64,000 nucleotides of DNA from Certhia americana (lineage: Eukaryota > Chordata > Aves > Passeriformes > Certhiidae), in NCBI GenBank assembly GCA_018697195.1, contig JAGMWU010000028.1, positions 7,047,277 through 7,111,276 of the forward strand, in the 5' to 3' direction. The translations under genes were made by a program, and so were the position numbers. Below the pieces are notes generated by a model. It was not told where the DNA came from. It saw only the letters and a list, made by a program, of their open reading frames with translations, and ran no database searches. This document shows, piece after piece, positions 26,801-36,721 of the stretch (position 1 is its first letter; every line of letters starts with the position of its first letter).

Positions 26801-29800
26801 TCTCTCAAGAAATCAAGATCTTCCAGCCAAGCGCTCAGGTGATTTAACTCCTACACTGCCAATAATCAGAAAATGCAAAAATCAGCCTACAACAGCATGC
26901 AGGTCACAAACAGCTTCCAGCTCCTGCACATGAGGACATCATCCCTGACCTACCAAACAAACAAACCAACCCCACCTCACTGTGCTGCAGGCTTTGCCAC
27001 AAGGTGTATTCTTCCTGAAGAAAGCATTTCTAACTTGCAGTCCCTCCCTGAGTGTACTCCCAGGCACCTCATGTTCAAAACCTATGTCCAAACCTCCTCC
27101 TCCTCCACAGCCACCCCTGACCCCTGCCCAAGGGAACTCCTGTGAGCACAGGTCACACAAGCCAACTCAATGTTGGCTTTGCTTTTGTACCTTGGATTGC
27201 TGGGTTGTTCCCAAGGCACCAGGACCCCACCCAAGTGTCACCACTGAGTGTACTCAATCACAGCTACATCCAAGTCCCAATCACACATAGCCTCAGTGCT
27301 GTGCCTGCACATGGTCTCATCTTATCTCACTACAACCCCCTCAGCCCTAACTGCATTCAATTATTCAAGTTTATTTTCCTTCCACTCTTTCCTGCATCAG
27401 GAAAAGGTTCCAGGCACACTCTTGTCCAAGATGCCAAGATGAAAGCAACTCACACCTTTTTTCTCAGGGATTTCTTGTTGTTTTGTTCTTGCATCTGTGC
27501 AGATTTTTATCTCCTCTGCTATGAATAAAACATCCCAACTCTCTCCCTTTGTTAATTCTGTAAGAGTCATCTTGTTAATAGGCTTTTTCAAAATCTAAAT
27601 TGATTACATAAAGTGGGCTTCCCTTACCCATAAAATCAAGGAATTCCAATCTACAACTCATGGCTGCTTTTTCCTGAAGCCTTGTTAATGAGACCCCAAC
27701 CGTGGAATCCTTCCCACTTTAACCTCATTAACTGTTACCTTCGGGGTTCCTAATTTTCCTTTTAAACTACTCTCCAAACTTTTCTGAGCAGCTTTTAAAT
27801 GAGAGAACTTTGATCCCAGCACAGCTAGCCTGTGTGTCAGCTCCTCCCAACTCCCTCAGAGCTGACACAAAACACACCCAGGCCTGGCACTGCTTGACCT
27901 CATAAAGAATTAAAGGAGAAGAAAAGAGATTATTCCATTGTTAAACTGGCACTTATCTACAAGCTACTGTTAATTGCTTCCCTGACTCTGAGGGGAGCCC
28001 TGGCTACAGAGAAATGACATGTGGATAAGGATGGGTTCCTGCTCCTGATGGCATCAGAGATTGCTCAGAAATACGGAGAGCAGAGGGCAAGACTTCACTT
28101 TTCCCAGGGTTTCTGGACAGCCACACAGCAGCTCTGGCTGCCTGGGAGACATGTGAGTCCTCCCTCCAAGCCCCACGGCATCCTGCAGCTCTCTTGACAG
28201 CTGGATAACCACCACACTTTAAATGAACAAAGGGACCTTTTCTCCGTGCCAAGGGCTCACAGGGAACCAGCCTGACCCCAGGAGAGCAACTCCCGAGGGC
28301 TGGATAACAAGGGGACCACAGGGTAACCACAGCAAAGGGGCCAGAACAACGGGGAACACCAACGGCCCCACCTGGCTTGGCATCCCTATTGCACAGCATT
28401 AAACAAACAGCTTCAAGCTGTGCCTGGGGAGGGTCAGGAGGATATCAGAAAGAATTTCTCCACAGAAAGGACTGTCAGGCATTAGAAGGGGCTGCCCAGA
28501 GGTCGTGGAATCCCCGTCCCTGGATGGCTCAAGGTGGCACTCACTGCTCTGGTCTGGTTGATGAGATGGGTCACAGGTTGGACTCGATGGCCTGAGAGGT
28601 CTTTTCCAACCTCAGTAATTCTGGGATTACCTGGAGCCCACAGCAATCTATTAATAAACACTATTTACTTTGCTCATGTCCAAGACTTTATGCCGTAAAA
28701 AGGCAGGGGTGATGTTCGTTGACTAACTTAATACACATCAGCAAAGCAACCTGTAAAGTTTGGGAAAAGCCTCCTGAACAGTTGCAGGTCTCTGTCTGCA
28801 AAGATGAGCAGAATCTCAGGATGGTTTGTGTGGGAAGGGACCTTAAAGCTCAACCCATTCCGCCACCTGCCATGGCAGGGACACCTTCCACTATCCCGCA
28901 TTGCTCCAAGCCTCAGTGTCCAATCTGGCCTTGGGACACTGCAAGGGATGGGGCAGCCGCAGCTGCTCTGGGCAATCTGGGCAAAGGCCTCAGCACACAG
29001 GAACGATTTTTATCCACTATGCCCTCTGGCAGTGGGAAGTCATTCCCCCTGTTCTGCCTGTGACTCCTGGCCCTTGTCCCAAGTTCCTCTCCACAAGAAA
29101 CTCTGCCCGTGCTTCAGTAACCCTGCACCTGAGCTTGCATTTAATCCTTTTATTCCTACAAATACAACCTTTGACTTGCAACCAATGTGGCTGTGTAGGT
29201 CTACAAAGCCAGTGCTGAACCGTGACAGGATTCAGACACTGCCAGCTTGGCACGGAGGGGGCCAGGGGACTGGGCCAGGCTTATGCGAATGGGGAGGGAG
29301 AGGGGCAGGGTCACTGGGGGGGCCAAGGCTGAGGAGGGGGTGGGGGAGGCTGAGCATGTAGGAGACTGAGGATGAGGGAGAGAACTGAGAAAGTATTAAG
29401 GGTGAGAAAAGGTTGACTGGTGTGTGCGGGAGGCTGAGAATGAGGGGAGATTAAGGATGGATGATCTGATAACGACGAAAGGACTGAGGATGTGGAGAGG
29501 AGCAGAGGGAGAGGGTGGAGGCTGTGAATGAGGAAGGGACCGAGACTGTGAGGAGCTGAGGATAAGGGGTAACTGAGGACAGAGAGGCCGATGATAGGGG
29601 ACTGAGGCCGAGGGGTGCTCAGGATGAGGAGGCACTAAGGATAAGGGAAGGTAAGCTGAGGATGAGGGACCGAGGTAAGGCTGCAAATAAGGGGGTGCTG
29701 AAGGACCGAACGTGGGACGTCAGTGCAGCGGCCGCCGCCCCCGGAGGCGCATGAGCAGCGCAGGTCGCAGGGCCCCGCCGGCTCCTCGCCGCTCCGGGAG

Positions 29801-30211
29801 GCCGCGCGGGGCTCGGCAGCGGCAAGGTCCGGCTGCCCACACTGCGAGCCGGCCCCGCCGCACGGCCTCTGCCGCCTCCCTTAGCGGGCCACACCAAGGT
29901 CAAGCCCGCCCCCCCGACGGGGAGAGGCCCCGGTGCGCCCACACCGCTCCTCCTCCCCTGCCCGGCGCTCGCAGATCCCGAGCCCGAGCCCGATCCCGGT
30001 CCCGATCCCGGTCCCGATCCCGATCCCGATCCCGATCCCGATCCCGGTCCCGAGCCCGAGCCCGAGCCCGATCCCGATCCCGATCCCGGTCCCGGTCCCG
30101 AGCCCGATCCCGGTCCCGAGCCGAGCCGAGCCGAGCCGAGCCGAGCCCAGCCCAGCCCAGCCCAGCCCAGCTCCGCTCCCCTCACCAAGGCTCACGAGCG
30201 TACTCCTCCAT
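20847..30211 (-). CDS. TIMM17A: Mitochondrial import inner membrane translocase subunit Tim17-A, six coding exons
   Basis: An inner-membrane subunit of the TIM23 presequence translocase. Coding exons in transcript order are 30186-30211, 25906-26005, 24446-24509, 23564-23692, 22917-23027 and 20847-20917. They total 501 bases, or 166 residues (human 171). The start [19 protein letters not shown] and the glycine-rich [12 protein letters not shown] helix match the Tim17 family. Four predicted membrane helices are present, and the protein ends FSDYRQYQ. The tail is about five residues shorter than human. All junctions are GT-AG. The first exon holds only 26 coding bases. The introns are rich in CR1 copies. 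Confidence 0.96.
21064..21360 (-). mobile_element. CR1 LINE 3' fragment
   Basis: Reverse-oriented CR1 in TIMM17A intron 5 (ACATAGAATTACAGGCTGG, then 'ccatgggcacagacaccttcc'). Confidence 0.8.
21424..21535 (-). mobile_element. Short CR1 3' fragment
   Basis: A second reverse-oriented tail (TCACAGAACCGTAGAATTG, then 'gggttggaagggacctt') 60 bases beyond the previous one, broken off after about 110 bases. Confidence 0.75.
21958..22367 (+). mobile_element. CR1 LINE 3' fragment
   Basis: A long forward CR1 tail in TIMM17A intron 5, from 'tttctcctatgaggaaaggctg' to the ATTCTGTGAC end. Confidence 0.85.
23083..23290 (-). mobile_element. CR1 LINE 3' fragment
   Basis: Reverse CR1 tail in TIMM17A intron 4, 56 bases outside the exon at 22917-23027. 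Confidence 0.8.
28432..28632 (+). mobile_element. CR1 LINE 3' tail, other subfamily
   Basis: Contains 'ggttggactcgatggcctgag' and 'aggtcttttccaacctcagtaa', ending ATTCTGGGATT. It lies in TIMM17A intron 1. Confidence 0.75.
28808..29105 (-). mobile_element. CR1 LINE 3' fragment
   Basis: Reverse CR1 (AGAATCTCAGGATGG, then 'gggaagggaccttaaagctc') in TIMM17A intron 1. Confidence 0.8.
29330..29705. repeat. Purine-rich degenerate minisatellite
   Basis: Imperfect repeats around 'actgaggatgaggggagg' in TIMM17A intron 1, next to the CpG island. One strand is almost all purine with TGA interruptions. Confidence 0.65.
29974..30172. repeat. GC-rich hexanucleotide repeat, then CCGAG and CCCAG pentamers
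   Basis: About 24 hexamers of CCCGAT, CCCGGT and CCCGAG at 29976-30120, then about five GCCGA pentamers and about five CCCAG pentamers to 30172. On the TIMM17A strand these read GGGATC, GGGACC and GGGCTC, and begin about 13 bases inside intron 1 (exon end 30186). Because the unit is six bases, all six frames stay open over it, which creates spurious Ser-Arg, Pro-Ile/Val and Gly-Ser proteins. Confidence 0.9.
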
Positions 30212-30370
30212 CTTGCCCGGCCCCACCACCTCCCCACGCGCGATTGGCTGCGGCTGTCCTGCGCTAGCCAATGGCAGCAGAGGGCGGGACGAGGCGCGGC
30301 GTAGGGACGTGTTTGCGCGTGCGCTACGCTGCGGGCCCCGCCCCCGCGGCTGATTGACAGGCGGTGATGG
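30212..30370 (-). promoter_or_regulatory. TIMM17A: TIMM17A CpG-island promoter
   Basis: A CpG-rich block upstream of the minus-strand ATG. CCAAT elements occur in both orientations: ATTGG near 30242, CCAAT near 30269 and a weaker GATTGAC near 30351. The start site is inferred within about 100 bases of the ATG. Confidence 0.6.
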
Positions 30371-30412
30371 TGGGGATGTCGCTGAGGCGTTAGGGGGGAA
30401 GTCCCGGAGCGG

Positions 30413-30737
30413 GGGAGTTGTTTGGTGGCACGGACCTTAAATTCCATACAGTGCCACGTCCCACTATGGGCGAGGGACACTTTCCACGATCACAGTGCAC
30501 TTCAAGACCCGGCCAACCTGACACTAGACATTTCCAGGCATGGGGCAGCCACAGCTTCTCTGGGCAACCTGGGCCAGGGCCTCACCATCCTCCCAAGGAG
30601 AGGAATTCCCTCCGGATACCCCATCTAACCCTCGGCCAGTGAGAAGACCTTTGTCCTGTCACTCCAGGCCCTTAACCAAAGTCCCTCTCATAAGAACAGT
30701 ACCTGTGCAAGTTGCTCCAAGGACAAACCACTCTGCT
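30413..30737 (-). mobile_element. CR1 LINE 3' fragment
   Basis: Reverse CR1 immediately upstream of the TIMM17A promoter, with 'gcagccacagcttctctgggc' and the 'aggcccttaaccaaagtccct' block. Confidence 0.8.
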
Positions 30738-30744
30738 CCAAATT

Positions 30745-30880
30745 TCACGGAATCATGGAGTGGTTTGAGTTTGAAGGAACCTTAAATCTCATCCCATTCC
30801 ACCCCTTGCCATGGGCAGGGATGTCTTCCACTAAACCAGGTTGCTCCAAGTCTGTCCCACCTGGCCTAGAATGTCAGGAT
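30745..30880 (-). mobile_element. CR1 LINE 3' fragment
   Basis: A second reverse CR1 tail directly adjoining the previous one (TTTCACGGAATCATGGAG, then 'ccccttgccatgggcaggg'). Confidence 0.75.
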
Positions 30881-31159
30881 CCAAGCCTACATCATTCCTG
30901 ATGCTGCTGCATGAGCTGGGCTGACCTCACATGCCCCAGGGGATGCTCCTGTGGTCCTGCTTGTAGCTGGGAGCCTTGACCTCCCTGTTACGGATGGGTG
31001 ATGTGGTGCTTGGCTCTCGCAAATGAAGAGTGGATATTTTGCATATTTTGTGTGTTAAAAATGTTTTCTTAAGGTTTAAAGTTCCTTTGATGTGTAATTC
31101 TGTAGTTTGGTTTTGGACCCTTTTTATTCTCCTTTTAATCCTCTCTTCTCCCATCTATG

Positions 31160-31575
31160 TTGTTGTCATCAGGCAACCCTGGCCCTCAGGATTGTCAGAG
31201 ACTGTGGGGAGGGTGTGCACACATGCCCCTGGCATGGGGAAGCTGTCACTAGGGAACTTGGCCTGACAACACCTCACCTCCTGTCAGAATGTAAGAAGAC
31301 TTCCACCAATGAACGGTGAAGGAGGATAAACTGGAAAGCTTTAGGAGGGGACAGATATATAGAAGGAAAATATTGAAATATGTTTGACCGTTCATAAATA
31401 CGTATGTTGCTGATGCAACACCAGGCGTGTAAAGGTGGAGCCGCCACTTTGCGAACGAGCCTCTGGCATCCAGCCACACTCCCAATGCTGCCCCTTTTGC
31501 TTTGCAAATTTTTAATTGGTTCTCAATAAAACTTTTATAACTCATTCCTGCTTGAGGTCTGAGTTGTTTATAACA
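31160..31575 (+). mobile_element. Possible solo LTR, unclassified
   Basis: Looks like a U3-R-U5 unit. A TATA-like GATATATAG lies near 31350, CAATAAAACTTTT near 31525, and the candidate ends are TGTT...AACA. I could not find a matching target duplication, so the left end is uncertain (alternatively near 31282). No internal retroviral genes. Confidence 0.4.
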
Positions 31576-31579
31576 TCCC

Positions 31580-32317
31580 TATCACCAGGTTAGTTCGCTG
31601 GGCAGGCAGAGCTGGAATCCAGAGAACAGTGTCTTTGCTGGCAGGAGATTCTCGGGCAGCTTGCAAAGCTCTGGGTACAAATGAGGGTGTTCCCTCTTGT
31701 CCCATCATTTGCTCCCTGGAACCAGAGCTCTACCCCTCCCCAGCTCCACCCTCGTTGTCAGGGAGCTGTGGAGAGGGAGAAGGTCCACCCCCAGGAGCCT
31801 TTTCTGCCCTGGAGCCTTGCTTCATGTTTGCTTCAAGCCAGTGGTTTGCAGCCACTCTAAGTTGGAAATTGCTTATTCTTTTCTAGTCCTAATTTAACAG
31901 TACCTGTTCTGCTTTCCTATAAGGGCAGCAAATCATTTGGCAGCAAAAACTGAACGCAAAACAGGTTGTTCTGCAGGGATTTAATTGTTCTAATAAATTC
32001 ATTTCATGAATGGCTGAAGCACCATGAAGGAGCTAGAATGCTGTGTTGGGTTTGGATGCTTTAAAAGACTTCTAGGGTTTAACAAACAGGTGTGTTTGGC
32101 CTCATTTAAGATGGGGGAGTGGATATCATGCAATTTTGGAGCTTCCTGGGAGGTGGGATTGTGGCTTCTTCTTTGGCCAAGAAGGGGAGATGGGAAAAGT
32201 AGGAAATCTTGGCCTCTCTCAGTCACTGGAGCGGCTCTCCCCTTCTGTGTCCTCTGGCATTTCTATGACTTCCTCTCACTGCAACACCTCCAATCCTGGG
32301 GGCAGCTCTGTTCAGGA
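31580..32317. other. Intergenic, nothing recognised
   Basis: Between the LTR-like stretch and a CR1 copy in the TIMM17A-LMOD1 divergent interval. No exon or named repeat seen. Confidence 0.4.
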
Positions 32318-32775
32318 GCTCAGTTCAGGAGGGACATTGAGGGGCTGGAACATGTTCAGGGAAGGGAATGGAGCTGGGAGGGGGCTGGAGCACCAGGAGT
32401 GGCTGGGGGATCTAAGGGGGCTCAGCCTGGAGAAAAGGAGTCTCAGGGCTCACTCTCCAAAACTCCTGACAGGAGGTTGTAGCTAGAGGGGAGGGAGGTG
32501 GCAGGCGTCATGCTCTGCTGCCACGGAGCAAGGCACAGAACAAGAGGAAATGTCCTTAAACTGGGCCAGAGGAGTTTCACTTTGGATATTGTGGAAACTT
32601 TCTTCCTGGAAAGGTTGGTCAGGCCCTGGCACAGCTGCCCAGGGCAGTAGTGTAATCACCATCCCTGGAGGGATTTAAGAAAAACATATGAATGTGGCAC
32701 TTACGGACACGGGGTAGTGGTGGCCTTGGCAGTGCTGGGGGAACTTAAAGGGCTTTTCCAAACCCTTAGAGGGCT
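32318..32775 (+). mobile_element. CR1 LINE fragment, divergent subfamily
   Basis: About 460 bases with 'gggctcagcctggagaaaagg' and 'ggccctggcacagctgcccag'; the tail is 'aaagggcttttccaaaccctta'. Confidence 0.7.
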
Positions 32776-32927
32776 TTTCCAGTGGTTTGGAAATAATCAT
32801 TAGTGCCCTGAAGATGTTGTTTGCTATGGAGATGGGATCCCGATAAATCCAGGACTGATGGATTCAGAGCTGCCAAGAACTCCTGTGTGCCAAGCCACAC
32901 TGCATCCCACTGCTCTGAACCACACAG

Positions 32928-33335
32928 GGCTTGGACTATCTCTCTGATGAAGAGAGACTGCAGGAGCTGAGCCTTGTCAGTCCAGAGAACACCGAGAAAG
33001 GATCCCATCAATCCAGACAAATATCTCCAAGGGGTGTCAGAGGACAGTGCCAGACTGTTTTCAGTGGTGCCCAATGTCAGGATGAGAAGCAATGGCCATG
33101 AATTAAACCCCAAGAAGTTCCACCTCAACATGAGGAAAACTTCTTTGCATGGAGGAGGGCAGAGCACTGGAACGGCTGCCCAGGGAGGGTGTGAAGTCTC
33201 CTTATCTGGAGATACTCCAAACACACCTGGAAGTGTTCCTGTGTCACCAGGCGACCCTGCCTGGGCAAGGGCGTCAGACTGGATGATCTCCAGAGGTCCC
33301 TTCCAACTCCAGCAATTCTGGGGTTCTGTACTTCA
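32928..33335 (+). mobile_element. CR1 LINE fragment, divergent subfamily
   Basis: Includes 'ccatgaattaaaccccaag' and 'gactggatgatctccagagg', then 'tcccttccaactccagcaa' and an ATTCTGGGGTTCTG tail. Confidence 0.75.
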
Positions 33336-33339
33336 CTAT

Positions 33340-34275
33340 TCCACACTGTGGTGGCTGGAACCAGCTCCAGAGCATGGCCCAAGGGTCCCCAAAGACATCC
33401 CCAGTCCCAGCTTTCAGTAGCCTATGAAGGACCTGTCAGTACAGACATATCCAGAGCTCCTCTTCTTCTGGGGTGAAAAGACAAAATTTCTTTCTACTGT
33501 TTTCTTTTTACAGACCCAAGAACCCTGTGGAATATGGCCTGACAGAACTGTGCCAATATCCCAGTTAAAAAGGGCTGTGTAATGGCCAAGATAAATCACA
33601 GTGAGACCATTCATTCTAAACTATAACAAATTTGTGTGTCCTCTGCTTCTCCCCCAGATTTTCTGCTAATGTGGGAATATTTCTCCACAAAATTATTCTC
33701 TGCACTACCTCTGCCCGACTCTGCAGTGCAGGGGAGAAGTGTGCAGCAGTTGTGGACTCCTGGATCAGGAAAGGATGGGTGATACTTCAGGAGAAACTTT
33801 GAGTGTCCCAGGCCGCATTCACAGCTTCTTAGGGAATTTGATGTGTGGTGCTTCTCATCAGAAGAATCAAGGCTCAACAAAGACTAAATAGAGATTTTAT
33901 CAAGGTGCTGATAGTGATTATATTCTGTTGAAAACCAATTTAGAACATGGAAAAGTTTGCAACGATTTACTATGAAGGAAAGGCAGACAGCAAAAATTCC
34001 AGATTTCCCTTTTAAGTAGTAGGATTCGTTCTCTGGCTTAGTGTTGCAGATTGTCCCTGGGGCTGTCTACATGCCCTGTCCCTGGAGCCAGGGGTGGCAC
34101 ACCTGTGAATGCTTGTATTGTTCCAAGAAGAGGCAGACACAAAGATGTGATTCCTCACTGCCTTTTTGTTGCGCACTTTACAGTTGGGAAATGAGCTTCT
34201 AGTTTGTTGCTCAGGTCTTGTAAGGACTTGATGACTGAGCACAACAATATCGTAGAAATACTGGAGTGCTGGACA
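33340..34275. other. Intergenic, nothing recognised
   Basis: No exon or named repeat seen between two CR1 copies. Confidence 0.35.
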
Positions 34276-34655
34276 TTTACAGAATAGCATAACGGACTTG
34301 CATAGGTTGGAAAAGCCTTCTAAGATTATCAAGTCCAACTATTGCCCAAGAACTACCACTAATCCTGTCAATTCCTCCAGGGACGGAGACTCCTCCACTA
34401 CCTTCACCAGCTGTGCCATGACTGCGCAATCCTTTCAGGGAAGAAATTTTCCCAATACGCAACCTAAACCTCTGCTGGTGCAACTTGAGGCCATTTCCTT
34501 TTGTCCTACCTCTTGTTCCCTGGGAGAAGAGCCTGACACCCACCTAGGTCTACCCTCCTGTCAGTTAATTTATTCCACCCCCAGGCTCTGTAACTCAAAT
34601 TTCTCTTCCAAAACACAATGTTCAAACATTTCCAGCCTTGCATCCTGAAAAGTAG
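34276..34655 (-). mobile_element. CR1 LINE fragment, divergent subfamily
   Basis: Reverse copy with 'ggttggaaaagccttctaaga' and 'tcaagtccaactattgccc'; older than most CR1 copies in the window. Confidence 0.7.
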
Positions 34656-34844
34656 CCAGACAAAACCTTAGTGGGATCGAGGGCTGTATTACGGTGGGAC
34701 AAGCAAGACACCTATTTGGCTTCCTCAGGCAAAGATGACACCAAATGGACACCAAAGATTAAATTCACTGTGGTTTCTGTTGCACTCAGCACTGTCACAG
34801 CTGTGGCTGTGTTGGGGAAGGAGAGTCAAGGAAGATGGAGAGGA

Positions 34845-35138
34845 ACTTTTCATTGGGAACTGGAGTGACAGGACAAGGGGGAATGGCTTCCCACTGCCAG
34901 AGGGCAGGGTTAGGTGGGATATTGGGAAGAAATTTCTCCCTGAGGAGAGGTGGGGAGGCCCTGGCACAAGTCACCTAGAGTAGCTGTGGCTGCCCCATTC
35001 CTGGAAGTCCAAGGCCAGGCTGGCTGGGGCTTGGAGCTATCTGGGCTAGTGGAAGGTGTCCCTGCCCATGGTAGGGCATGAAACATGGTGAGCTTTAACC
35101 AACCCAAACCCAACCCAAACCATTTCATGATTCTATGT
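34845..35138 (+). mobile_element. CR1 LINE 3' fragment
   Basis: Forward CR1 with a small tail duplication (AACCCAAACCCAACCCAAACC) before ATGATTCTATG. Confidence 0.8.
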
Positions 35139-35139
35139 C

Positions 35140-36360
35140 TGAGGCCAGCTGGGGAAGAGAATGGCTGTGCCACTCCCAGTGCAAGTGAGCACCAAGATCA
35201 GGGCTTCAGGATCAGGGAAACAGAAGTGATGGGAGTGGAATCCACCACAGCAATGTTTAAGTTTGTACACTTGGAAACTAAACCAAACAGTTTCTTCTAC
35301 AATCTGGAAAAAAATCTCAGCTGTGCTGGTGAATCATAGGAAGGATATGTGCAGGATCTGGGCACTGCAGCACTGGAGATAAAGGAAATTCTGGAATGCA
35401 CCAAGAATGTACATTTCCTGTCAGGATGGGGAATGTCTAGTTTGTTACACATGGCACTAGGAAACTCACCTGGGGCAGCCAGTGCCCGTGTGCAGGGTGG
35501 GATCTGGCCAGGAAGATGGGCAGAGGAAGTGATTAGGCTGAGGAAAATCCTAGGGGAGCTTGTTTTGTCAAAAAACACCCAAGGACTCCTAGCTTGGACA
35601 AGTAGAGAGAGGCCTGGGAGCAGGCAGTAAATATTAGGAGGATGATAAAGGATGAAGAAAACCAGGATGAAGCTGGCAGGATAATGAATGGGTACAAAAT
35701 GCTGGACATGGGGTAAAGCTGCCTGGAAAGTTGGAGAAAAAAGCCAGTCTCCTGTCCCTGTGGGAGAACTCCCATATGCCAGTAAAGCTTCTGTATGGAT
35801 TAGGGAAATGGAAATTTGGTTCTGCCAGCCAAAGTTCAGGCTTAGGGCACTGCCTGAACCAGGAGCAGGGGAGACTCAGGAATTCCATCTGTGCAGGAGG
35901 GATGTTTTCGGGGCTTGGTGAGGGGGAGTGTGTGAGGAAGAACAGCTGCAGGAACAGCTCCTCAGGGTCTGAGGGTCGGTAGGAGCTCTGACAATCCGCG
36001 GGTGGTCGGGTCTGCAGAGCCGGGAGCACTAGCTACTTGCTGCCTCCATCCCTCCCATGGGACCAGTCTGCCTCAACACCACCACCTCCAGCTCTTTCCC
36101 GAGGGGCTGAGCACGTCAGCTAACGGCACAGATCCCAGCCTGCAGCGGGATAAAGAGGAAAACTTCCTCTAGGGTAGGTGTTTCCTTGCCGATTTTAGCC
36201 CAGAGCTGTCACTGTCACAGCAGAGGTTCCCCCCAGCCCTTCACAGCCACGCTGCCCACTTTAGTAGCCCCTCAGCCCCCATGGCACAGGCTGGGGCTGC
36301 CTCCTCCACCCCCCCTTTCCCAGCCTGCCGGCTGGTGCATTTTTCCCTGTTTTCTCACTA
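35140..36360. other. Upstream flank of LMOD1, nothing recognised
   Basis: No exon or named repeat seen. The sequence leads into the LMOD1 promoter. Confidence 0.4.
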
Positions 36361-36370
36361 GGCTGGCCCA

Positions 36371-36721
36371 TTGCCTTTAAAAGGCGAAATGCTTCGGACT
36401 AAATTTGGTCATGTAGCTCTGCATGGTTCCCTGGAATGTCCTCGGGTTTCAGGCTCCTCTGATAGCACCATTCCCCGCCTCCCGCCGGGCTCCATTGGCT
36501 TCCCAGCGCCGGAACCGCCACTGGATTCTGTTATTGGCCAACTCTTGGATCGAGGGGTGTCCTCTCCGGATAACCACCGTATCCCGGGCTGGAGAGCTGC
36601 TGAGGTTTAACACTTCAGCACCTGCTGCCGCTCAGGAAGCAGCTTTGGAGCTTCAGCTTCTTTTTTTTCCTCCTGCTTTGGGTACCACACAACCGCCACC
36701 GTGTCTCGCCAGCGAGCCAAG
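36371..36721 (+). promoter_or_regulatory. LMOD1: LMOD1 promoter with CArG-like and TEAD-like sites, and 5'UTR
   Basis: Two adjacent CArG-like elements, each one mismatch from the SRF consensus: CTTTAAAAGG at 36375-36384 and CTAAATTTGG at 36399-36408. A TEAD/MCAT motif, TGGAATG, is at 36432-36438. Inverted or direct CCAAT elements lie near 36493 and 36533. LMOD1 is a known SRF/myocardin target in smooth muscle, so this cluster fits its regulation. The exact start site is not visible. Confidence 0.55.

Noticed and set aside
29712..30353. Long Ser-Arg-rich and Gly-Ser-rich open frames on both strands, resembling an SR splicing protein
   Set aside because: They are translations of the hexanucleotide repeat and the CpG island. 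All frames are open there and TIMM17A exon 1 lies within.
31160..31575. Confident assignment of this stretch as an ERV LTR
   Set aside because: It has TATA-like and AATAAA elements and TGTT...AACA ends, but no matching target duplication was found. Kept only as a low-confidence feature.
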